A stretch of DNA of 64,000 nucleotides from Rapana venosa (lineage: Eukaryota > Mollusca > Gastropoda > Neogastropoda > Muricidae), in contig CM054158.1 in the NCBI GenBank assembly GCA_028751875.1, forward strand, positions 15,783,973 through 15,847,972, in the 5' to 3' direction. Numbering within the stretch: the first letter of the stretch is position 1; each line of letters opens with the position of its first letter. Positions 54,589 to 64,000 of the stretch are shown one piece after another. The translations under genes and the position numbers were made by a program. The notes under the pieces were generated by a model. The model saw nothing but the letters and a program-made list of their open reading frames with translations. It was not told the origin of the DNA and did no database searches.

Positions 54589-54597
54589 AGAGAGAGA

Positions 54598-55770
54598 TTC
54601 GGATTGGGATTCGGATGTTATTCATTAGGCCATAGCCCATAATAAAGGGGAAAGTGAACAAAAAACCAAATCATCAAAACATTAAAAACAAACATACAAT
54701 AAACCCAATATGATAATCATAATAATGAACTATGATGTTGCAATTTCTCTCAGCTTGAAGGCTTGTGAAGAATGAGACAAGTCCAAATATCGTTATGTCT
54801 TGCAAGGACATCAGCAAAGTTAATTTGAACGTGCAAGGCTGTCGAAAATATTTAGGTGAAATAAACTTATCTCTGAGCTCCTTAAGAAATGGACAGCACA
54901 GAACTAAATGTAACTCTCATCTTTACCACTTTACAGAGAGGACATATCAAATCAATGTCATTACAATCTCTATATCGAAAGTGATGAGTGGCTAAACTTG
55001 AAATACCCAACCTAAACCTTGTGGTCACTATTTTCAAATGTCTGTCCATATCTGAAATCAAATACAGCTTCATCTCATGTGAGCTACAAAATAATGTATA
55101 AAAATCAAACCTCGTGCTATTTTGAACATGTTCACTCCACTTCTGCCATCTGCAGTCAACTAAACGTTGACGAAAAATTCTTAGAAATGCCTTTACACTT
55201 CCCACAAAGGCGGTTTTTTGAGTGCTAGGGAGAGGTGGGTTTATGATGGTAATGTAATGCCTGTTGCTAATGCGTACAAGTATTTGGGAGTATTTTTTAC
55301 AACTCGCCTTAGTTTTGTCTCAGCGTGTAAGGATCTGGCTAGCAGAGCAAAAAATGCTTTATTTTGTGTAATGAAAAGACTGTCCACACTTAACAACTCG
55401 TCCATAAAACTGTTTCTGAAGGTATTGACTCTCAAATACAGCCTGTTGCACAGTACGGTTCCGAGTTGTGGGGTTGAATAAAGCTGCAATACCTGTGAAT
55501 CTGTACATTTATTTGCTCTGAAAAAGTTTCTGGGTGTTGACATGCGCACACCTAACGACCTTATATATGGTTGAAACCAAATAGATTTCCAATATACATT
55601 AACTCAGCTGTTTCAATGTATACGCTTTTGGGCTCAAAATTTGGAAATGGGGAATCAAGATTACCCTTCAAAGCGTATAAAATGTTATTTGAGTTAGATA
55701 GTAAGGGCAAGAAGAATTGGTGACTGATGTACGTATTTGTTTGCATGAATATGGCTTTGGTGATGTGTGG
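54598..55770. mobile_element. Twin-primed (5'-inverted) LINE insertion in (GA)n, contig 3 only
   Basis: Two parts of one LINE lie head to head. The + part (about 55215-55770) encodes the later RT region: YKYLGVFFTTRLSF, ASRAKNALFCVMKRL, ESVHLFALKKFLGV, ending VTDVRICLHEYGFGDVW. The - part (55205 down to 54598) encodes what normally follows: VKAFLRIFRQRL, CRWQKWSEHVQNSTRFDFYT, RFRLGISSLATHHFRYRDCN and a CPLC zinc-knuckle-like piece, then a 3' UTR. An inverted 5' segment joined to a sense 3' segment is the signature of twin priming. (GA)n flanks it on both sides (54420-54597 and 55770-55893). Confidence 0.85.
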
Positions 55771-55814
55771 AGAGAGAGAGAGAGAGAGAGAAAAGAGAGA
55801 GAGAGAGAGAAAAG

Positions 55815-55897
<83 letters not shown>

Positions 55898-55904
55898 ACA
55901 CACT

Positions 55905-58900
55905 ATCAAGCTATCAGGTCTACCATAAAAAGATTTTTAAAAATTTCCTCCTTTCCACTTGTTTCAACATTGCAGATTATTTACTAGCTTGCATAGATTA
56001 CTCTTACTTCTTTGCATAATTAGTGTGCCTCTTTCCTGCCTCCCCCTCCCTCCACACATATACAGTGTGTGACTGTAGAATTTCTAGTCACAGTAAGATA
56101 TACTTGAATTTTTTGTTGTTGTAGGGAATACCATTAGTGCTGGTAAATGTAAGTATGGTTGATTTTGCCGTATTAATCATGGTTGATTTGCCTTATTAGT
56201 CAATTCCTAGGCATTCATGCATTAGATGGCTCTTTAGCTGTGTCTTGAACTGAATTTTGTTTTTGATACATTTTAAGCGTTTTGGGAGCTTGTTCCATAA
56301 GTCACTACCTGAGTACAAGAAGCTTGTTTTGTAAAGATTATTTCTTGGTCTCTGAAATGTTAGTAGATGATTATGTCTGTGTTCATTAATTTTGAAGCTA
56401 TTGGTGATCTTTGGAGGGACATTTCCATTGACAACTTTCTGGACAAATAGAGCTTTATTTAGATAAAGTCTGTTTTTGAAGGTTAGGATATTTGTTTTCT
56501 TATAATCGTTGATGGTTAGGGAGCTTGATTTTAGTAGAACAAGTTTTAGTGCTCTTTTGCATAATCTATGAATCAATTTTAAATTTGTATCACTGCAGCT
56601 GTCCCAAAGAGATGAAGCATAGTCAACTATAGGCAAAATATGGCCGCAAAAAAAGAGTTTGCGAGAGTGGTTATTCAGAAAATGTTTTATTTTTGATAAC
56701 TGAAGTAGCTTGTAAGAAAGAAGTTTCCTAGCGCCATCACATGGTCAGTCCAAGTAAGATTTTTTGTCAATAATTACACCCAGAATCTGTGGAGTCAACT
56801 TCTTCAATTACTCTTTTATCTATCAACAGAGGTTGGAATTTATCTTTCATTTTTTGTCTCTTTTGTCTTGCTAGTACATACATACACTTAGTTTTTCGCG
56901 TATTTAGGGACATATGGTTTAGCTTAGTCCAAGTAACCAATCTGTCAATATTGTGTTGAAGTTTGATTGTAAGTCTGTGGGGATCAGAATCACTGCAATA
57001 GAGGGATGTGTCATCAGCAAACATTTCACAGCTACATTCTAGAAATTAAGGTAAAAAGGTAAAAACAGGAAAGCTACAGCTTGGTGGAACCAAGAGGTGA
57101 AGGAAGCCATCAAAGAAAAAAAGCAGCTATATAAAGCTTGGGCCAAGACCAAGACAGAAGAGGACTACGCCAAGTACAGAATCGCAAGAAGACATAGTAA
57201 TCGTGTTGTGAAAGCCTCCAAAGAAAAATCTTGGGGGACTTATGGAGAGAAGTTAAGTGAAATTTGCAAGAACTCCCCAAGAGAATTTTTCAAAAGTGTG
57301 AAGACGATGAGAGTAAGAGATGAGCCATTCAATCCAACAACAGTAGTGAATGATGCAAATGGAGAGGCATTGCACAAAGAAGAGGAAATTTCTAAAACGA
57401 GGGAAAATACTTTAAAGATCTTTAAACCCATCTGGAGTACAAGCTTCCAGCTCTCAGTTTCCCCACGCTTAAAGCCCTTTTTAGAGCCCCCAAACCCTTG
57501 AAGCTGAAACAAAAAAGCAATTAAGCCCACCCAAGGGCAAAGGGGAGGTGATAAACGGCAAACAACTGAACCACCTTCATGCGGAGAAAACGGGATTAAT
57601 GGCTCACCATATTTTCCAAAAAGCATGGGAAGGAGGAAAGTCCCAATGGATGGCAAGATGAATAGGGTGCCAATTTGGAAGAAAAGGGCAGCAAGAGAGA
57701 CTGCAGCATCAGGGGCATTTCACTTCTCAGCCAGTAGGGAAAAGTAGAAAAAGATTCGGGAACAGCGCACAAGACCCAAAGCAAACCCCTACTGAGAAAA
57801 GCCCATTTGGTTTTGGGAAAAGGAAGAGGGGCCAGATGTCATTTTCGCATTTCGACAGCTGTGTAAAAGACCACGAATAAAACCAAGACCTGCATACAGT
57901 ATTCGTTGATCAAAAAATCTTTGACCGAGTCAACAAACAAGCCTGGAAATCCTGGAGCAGTACGACGTGAAGGGGCATTGCTTGAAACATCAAAAAATCT
58001 ATGCCAACGTATGACGCGTCCAAAAGCCAGTGGACATCCCGGGTTTCCCCGGGTACACGGGGGCAGAAAGGTGCTACTCTCTCCCCTTCTCTTCGTGATC
58101 TACATGGACCAGATCAAAAAGGAACCCCCCCAGATTTTGAGGCCCTGAACGAACTTTATTTGCTGACCCCAGCCCTGTTGAATCAGAAAAAGCACTTTTC
58201 AAGATCACACAGCCCAACTCAACAAAACGCGAGAGGTTGAATAAGATCAGTATCACCAAAACAGAATTTAGTTGTCAGCAAAAATCCAGAAAGTGGACTA
58301 AACAAAAGGGCACCCAGCGAAACAGACCAAAAAATTTAAATACCTGGCACCCTTAAATGAAGAGGGAAAAATTGACAGAAGTAGAACAAGTCCCAAAAAA
58401 TGAAAGCTCATTTACCAACTCGCCCCCTTCAAAACTTTCCAGACCCCAAGGGCCCAAAAAGCAAAACCATAAACCCCACTTTTTCCCAACACCACATACC
58501 AGGTAAACCCAGGCCCTAACAAACCCTTTAAAGAAAAAATTTGGTCCCCGTGAAATGCGCTGCCGAGAAAAGCTGTAAACAAAACCAAACACAAGATCAA
58601 GAATGGGTGACAGAGACAGGGTCGGACTAGCCCCCAATTCTCCACCAATGAACAAAAAAGGGATCAGGGGGGTTTGGTCACCTCACAGAATGCCCCCCAA
58701 CCCAAACCCCCTAGGGCTACACCACCAAAAACAAGGGGCTGGAAACCAGAGGTAGACCAAAGACGATGGAGCGCTCCGTGGCTGACACCCTGCGACCCAT
58801 CCTTCCTACATCAAGGGTAAGTCATTTACATGATTAAAAATAGAAGGGGACCCAAATTCCCCTTTGTGGACTCCCATTTTAATAGGTACTAGTTTTGTGT

Positions 58901-60120
58901 TTTTGATTATTTGCAGTTACTACTGCTCCCTATTCGACAAAAAGTTTTTCAAAAAGATTTATCTTTTTTCTGGTTTAGTTTATAAAAAGTGAATTTACGC
59001 ATAAGGGGAAATTTTGATACATAAAATGTTTTTCAAAGAAACAAAAAAAAGGGCCCTGTATTTTTTATTTTCTTTATGTGTTAGGAGATTGTCTGTAATT
59101 TGGAAAGATTTTTGGACGGAATAGTTTTTACGAAAACCTACGATTTTAAATTTAAAAATTGTTGTTTAAAAAGTAGGAATATACGGTTTTTTTGGATTGC
59201 GTTTAAAAGGGTTTTAGATAAGACAGCAAAAGGAAATTGGGTCGTAATTTGTGGACAAGCGTATCCCCTGATTTGGGACGGGTATATTTTTCCCTTTTTT
59301 TAAATATGGGGGAAAAAGTTTTTTTCTCTATCAAAGTTAACAATAGTCAGTTTTTCCAGCTATAATTTTGGCCCAAAAAAGCTTAATTAAATTCTTCCAT
59401 CAGATTGTCTAAACCACGTTTCTAAACTTTTTTTGAAGAGACGGCTTTCCCAAGACATCTGTAGTCTTTGGGCAGTATTTAAATGGAAATTTTATTTTTT
59501 TTTGTTCGATGTTTTTTTTAAGTAATGGAGATTTTTTCATTAAACTTTTTTTTGATATTATTTTGCGGCAATGTTGAGAATGTTTTCAATTCATCAGCTG
59601 ATATATTTTTTAAATGTCTTTGACTTTTGAAAAAGGTTTATTAAAATGTTTTGATGGCTTTCCATACTTTTCAGAGTCGGTAGTTGTAATTAACAAACTT
59701 TTAATGAACACGTTTTAAATTTGCTTTTTAGTGAAGTTACTTTGTTTTTTGTGGCTCTGAACTGCTCATTTGAACCTGTGTTTTCAAATGTCTCTTAGGT
59801 TATTTCAGATTCATGTCTTTTTTTACCCAAGGTGGTTTGATTTTTTTTAAATCTTTTTTTTAAAAGGGGCATGTTTGTGTAACTGAAGTCAATGTCCAAA
59901 CCCAAAATTTCAGCGCTTCATCGGGCCCGGGATTTGGTATATGTCGTAATGGCGTTTGTCAGTTAAAAGGAATCTTGTCGTTAAAGTTTTAAAAAGGGGT
60001 CCTGTAAAAATATTTTTTGCCCTACTTTAGGTATTTTGATACTTTTTTTTAACCCCCAAAAAAAGCAACTGGATTATACTGCATCCACATGGGGGCACAT
60101 ACTTCTTTATGTGTTTTTTG
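55905..60120 (-). mobile_element. LINE family C (second allele), split by LINE B
   Basis: Same element as 39493-44600. The 3' half of the RT is well read (FADDTSLYCSDSDPHRL near 57000; frame 56636-56196 from LPIVDYASSLWDSCSDTN to HLMHECLGID, the likely C-terminus). The 5' half (58830-60120) is noisy. At about 60120 it is cut by LINE A and seems to resume at about 62600-63120. Confidence 0.8.
57036..58815 (+). mobile_element. LINE family B in LINE C (second allele)
   Basis: The left target-site copy ATTCTAGAAATT is at 57036-57047 and the element starts at the same truncated point as in contig 2. It is therefore the same insertion event. The first 350 bases are near-identical, the rest noisy. 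The last part and the right target-site copy are missing (the sequence passes from CTACATCAAG directly to GGGTAAGTCATTTACAT near 58817). Confidence 0.85.
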
Positions 60121-62580
60121 GGGGTCATTTCAGCTGAAAAACGGTTCCACAGGATAACAGCACCCGGGGGTGGCCAACCCCAAGAACATCACCACTACAA
60201 TCTATGCACCATCATTGACCAACAGATGAAGAAGTAGAAAATTTTTTATGAAATCTTAAAGTGACCATCAAAAAAATACCCAAAAAGGGGACATCATCAT
60301 CACCCAAGGGGGATTTTAACCCCAAATGGTCCTGCCCTTTACACCCAATGGGCCAAAACATTGGTCATTTAAAACTGGGGGCCAAAACGACAGGGGTAGT
60401 CTGCTGGAGTTGCCTGCACCCAAGACTTCCCTTGCCAATACCCTCTATCCCCACAAGCAGTAAGGGGAAAACCCTGGCATCGCCAAAGCAAGATCCAAAA
60501 CCAAATGATTTTTTCTTAACACCTCGGCGCTTTAAAACCCGCATCAACAAAAACCAAACAAAACCTACCCTGGAGCTACATAGGGAGTGCCACGACCTGT
60601 CTGCGGATTCAAAATAAGCTGAAAAAAAAACAAACACCCGCAAAACCCCCTATCAAATTTGACTGGACAAATAAAAGATCCGATGTCGAGGAGATCTTCC
60701 AAGCTAAAGCTTGGCGGACGTTTTGCGGCTTAACCCCCCCTGGGGCAAAGACACAATGACCCACCCCAAAACTTCAATGGGCAGCCGAAAACAGCAAGGA
60801 GGTACTCGGGCGCAAGGAAAAAACACCGCCATGGCTCCAAAACATCTTGGACCCTGCGTACAAAAAGAGCAAGAAAACCCAAAAGGGCTTTTCCAAACCC
60901 CAAAGAAAACCGGGAGGCCAAAAATCCGTGAAGAAGTCAAAGTTAAAGGCCAGAGAGAGTGGACATGATCATTGTGAGACGAAAAAAAAAATGAAAGGGG
61001 CAAAAAGTAAAAAGGCATACGAACCTAAGAAACTCACAAAAAACCCCTTCAAACCAAAACATCATCATTGAAGACAGCTCCGGAAACCCCTCAAGAAAGC
61101 CAGCGCATGAACAGGTGGCTGAAAAATTTTCAAGAAGTACAACACCCCCAAACAACCTGACAAGAGAAAAATAAAAGAAAGCGCAACTCAAGAGCAACCC
61201 CCCCATACCTAACTGAGGGGGGAAATGGGAAGAACCACCCATTTCCCCTAGGAAAGTCCCCAGAGCAGACAATATAACAGCAAGCTGCTCAGCATGGGGG
61301 CGAAACAGCATCACACATTTACAGCTATCTGTCAGAAGATTTTGGAAAAAACATGGGACAGAAGGACACAATCACTCCATCCCCTGCCCAAAAAGGGGGA
61401 AATTTTCGCCAATGCCAAAACTAAGAAAATCAGCCCTCACCACGCCCCGCAAGATTTTTGCTCAAAGTTATTTTGATCGACTCAAAAGGAGCAGAACACC
61501 TTGCGAGAACAAAAGGGGTTCAGGAGGCGGGGCACAACGAACAATTTTTAACTGCCACACATGATGGAAAAACATCTTTAACATCAAGAGACCTTTTCCC
61601 CAACTTCACGACTTCAAAAAGGTTTTTAAAGTATGGCACGAAGGCGTGGCAGGGCCCAAAAATGTTTGGCATTGAAGAAGGATATGCAAACCATTTTAAC
61701 ACTTTCAAAAATTTTCCCAACAAAGGTGAGACATTTAAAACCACATTTTTGGGGGCCCAACAGGAGCCTTTACTCCCGGTTTTAACTTTTTTTAAAACAC
61801 AGAGGGCCCTCCATTATTCCATCCTTCAATTGGGCGGAACCCCTCAAAACTAGTTTTTCCATACATTTCCCCCATTGGGGGGAAAACCCTCAAACTTTCG
61901 GTTGCGAGCTGGGGCATGGGGGAGGGGACAAAAAGTAAAAATTTACACCAGATGAGAAAAACTGAAAGCCAAATGGAGGAGGGAAAATTTTTAAATACCC
62001 CCGGGAACCCCAAAAGGCGGGGGACCGCAAAAAAAAAGTCAGAAAAGCGGCCCCCCAAAAAAACCTTAAAAGGAAAAAAAAGACCTTTTAAAACATCTGC
62101 CCCAACAAAGAAACGGCGATCCCACAGGAAACAAGACCGAAAAGCAAAAAGGGAACCCTCTTCAAAAAAAAACCTAAAAAATCCCCATATTTGGGGAAAA
62201 GAAAGAACAATTTTCAAATCAAATAAAGGGTCTACAAACCCCTTTCACAACCCAAGAAGAAAAAATGAATTTGGACGCCCCCCCCCCCCAAAACCGCCCC
62301 CCCATCTCGGGGAAACCAATGGCAAAGGGGGAAAAAACGCAAATTTGGGAAAAAAGAAAGGACCAAGAATGTCGGCATACCGCGCCAGCCAAAGGAACCC
62401 CCCACCATGTCCCCATGTTTCCCCCCACCCGCCCAACACCGGGAAAAGTATGAGAAATCAAATTTTTTCAAAAAGAGCCAGGGCTTTATTTGGCAAAAAC
62501 AAGAATGGGCCCCGGATTTTTTTAAAACCAGGAAAACCCCAAAAAATTTTTTATTTTTAAAAAGGACCCCTTAAGGATGT
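60120..62580 (+). mobile_element. LINE family A, longer copy inserted in LINE C (contig 3 only)
   Basis: A LINE of the same family as 16255-18440 but with its endonuclease: TTIYAPSLTN and GDFNPKW (60200-60330), the PSRFK-like block TPRRFKTRIN (60520-60545), linker with KKAYEPKKLTK (61010-61040), RT with KILEKTWDRRTQS, LPKKGEIFANAKT (61335-61430), YGTKAWQGPKMFGIEEG (61630-61680), then a very noisy 3' half. Nucleotide comparison still shows homology to LINE A throughout (for example CAAATGGAGGAGG at 61971-61983). Homopolymer runs of A, C and G dominate, so most frameshifts are probably consensus error. Confidence 0.7.
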
Positions 62581-63120
62581 TTTTCTCCAGCCGGTTTTTA
62601 AGGTTTTTGATAAAAATCCTTAATATTTTCTATTTGTTTTGATTTTTTTTTAACCAAAAGTTGTCTAAATCTTTTTATTTTTCTAAAGGGTAAATAATTA
62701 ATTTTTTGTGGGCTTCCAAAATTTTGGTTTAGTTTTTAATTTAAAAATCATTGTGAAAAAACCAAAAAATAAAAGTTTCCCCTTGTTTAAAAGGTTCATG
62801 TCCTTTTTGGTTTATGTTTACCCGTCCTCGGATTTTTGGGATTTCTGAATTAAAAAAAAATTTTTTAAATGGGCTAAATTTTGTTAATTTTTTTTTTTTT
62901 ACAATAAAATTCAAAATAAAACCCGTTTTTTCTTTTCAATAAAAAAGGGAAATATATAAATGAAGAACCCCTGAAAAAATTGGGTAATTTCAAAAGGTTG
63001 ATCTGAAAAATCATTGTTTATTTAAAAAATTTAAAAGTCCCCATTTCAAACCCAAAGGGGAAAAAAAAATATAAACTAAATTTAAATGTGAAATTTTGCA
63101 AAATTTTAAATCTTTTTTTT
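62580..63120 (-). mobile_element. LINE C 5' remnant beyond the LINE A insertion
   Basis: Poor-quality sequence that follows contig 2 44040-44848 piece by piece (TTTTGGTTTAGTTTTTAAT near 62722, then GGTAATTTCAAAAGGTTGAT near 62983). This places the LINE A insertion inside LINE C and shows that contig 3 overlaps contig 2 to its very end. Confidence 0.5.
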
Positions 63121-63460
63121 TTAAAATCAATAACTATCACTTTCACAATACACTATTCATAAAAAGCTCTAAAAACAAAGGGAAAATACAGCCAAAACAG
63201 TAGATACCAAAAATAAAGTATAGAATTCTTTAAAAATTTTATAGCAAAAATTTTTTTCCCTTTTAAAACACTGTTCTGATGCTAGAGTCCTGGGGGTAGC
63301 AATATACTGCTAATAAGCTGCTAATCACAACAGTCAATTTTTTTCAAAACAAGCAGACTTTCTTGTAAAAACCAGCAATATAGCTGCTAACACAAAAATC
63401 CAAAAGTTACAGTCCCAACAGACTGCTTTATAAAACCCGCAATTACACAACAAAAAACAT
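63120..63460. other. Unassigned sequence beyond the duplicated block
   Basis: AT-rich. A piece around 63290-63430 has an internal imperfect repetition (ATATACTGCTAATAAGCTGC and ATATAGCTGCTAACAC). No gene recognised. Confidence 0.4.
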
Positions 63461-64000
63461 CAACATACATACATACATACATACATACATACATACATAC
63501 AAAAACATAAATACAAAATCAAAATACAAATACATCAAACAACAAAACCCTACCTTTCATACAAACCTACAAAACCCCAAATACAACAAAAAAAATCATA
63601 CAAACTACATACACATTACATAACACATACATACAAAACAGGGATACATACAAAACATTAACCCCTACAACATACATCATACCCTAACATAATTTCATAA
63701 CATACAAAAACATACATACAAAAACATACATACATAAAAACACACATACATATAAAACTGCTACATACATACACTTTTAAAAAGACATACAAGAAAACAA
63801 ACATACATACCCACCTACAAAACATACATACATCATCATACATACATACATACAAAACCCCCATACATACATACATTCAAACATACATACATTATACTAA
63901 TACAGACTAACCCTACTACATAATACAAAAAACTCAAACATAATACAACATACAACATACAACATACAACCACCCACAACATACATACCTACTACATAAA
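63460..64000. repeat. (ACAT)n microsatellite, degenerate, to the window end
   Basis: ACAT runs with A-rich interruptions, probably with consensus error. No coding content. Confidence 0.9.

Larger units (their letters stand above)
45459..63120 (+). repeat. Large duplicated block, copy 2
   Basis: Matches 30551-44848 in order and orientation. Additional to copy 1 are a SINE (50545), an expanded pyrimidine minisatellite (51340), a twin-primed LINE (54598) and a LINE A insertion (60120). Missing are the 5S-derived SINE, the LINE A tail at 36543 and the 3' end of LINE B. Error density is high from 51.3 to 54.7 kb and from 57.4 kb on. Confidence 0.9.

Noticed and set aside
61916..62560. 214-codon Lys/Pro-rich ORF
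   Set aside because: Nucleotide comparison shows noisy LINE A sequence in the wrong frame with inflated A and C runs.

Overview
This is a piece of a eukaryotic nuclear genome, most likely a marine invertebrate and probably a mollusc. I infer this from spliced exon signals, several families of non-LTR retrotransposons (LINEs), tRNA- and 5S-derived SINEs, long simple repeats, and a decayed Polinton/Maverick of the kind seen in molluscs and cnidarians. The species is a guess. The window is three contigs joined by two runs of exactly 500 N: contig 1 (1-23603), contig 2 (24104-44848) and contig 3 (45349-64000). Consensus quality varies. It is poor from about 17.4 to 23.6 kb, 51.3 to 54.7 kb and 57.4 to 64 kb, so broken frames there may be sequencing error.

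Contig 1. Positions 1-2.88 kb hold nothing recognisable. From about 2.9 to 13.7 kb lies a decayed Polinton-like element. On the + strand it carries a small basic ORF, a structural-protein remnant, a membrane-type gene remnant and a protein-primed family B DNA polymerase pseudogene. Convergent on the - strand are a retroviral-type integrase pseudogene and three small associated genes. Poly-T and a LINE fragment follow, then an 11-bp satellite and a hairpin whose loop resembles a hammerhead ribozyme. Next come a 5'-truncated RTE-like LINE (family A) and a CR1-like LINE. The end of the contig is T-rich and unassigned.

Contig 2. A long (GT)n tract precedes the one convincing host coding exon, a 99-bp antistasin-type protease-inhibitor domain with good splice sites. 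After it come two minus-strand SINEs, more simple repeats, a nearly complete RTE-like LINE (family D), further SINEs, a possible terminal exon of the antistasin gene, a 45-bp minisatellite, and a Jockey/CR1-type LINE (family C) split by a second LINE (family B) with a clear target-site duplication.

Contig 3 repeats contig 2 from about 30.55 kb to its last base, in the same order and orientation. The copies differ by several insertions: a 5S-derived SINE and a LINE A tail only in contig 2; a tRNA-SINE, a twin-primed LINE and a long LINE A only in contig 3. Where quality is good the copies are nearly identical. I read this as two alleles placed side by side by the scaffolder rather than a true tandem duplication.

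The most interesting items are the Polinton gene set, the antistasin exon and its possible terminal exon, the ribozyme-like hairpin, and the insertion differences between the two copies.
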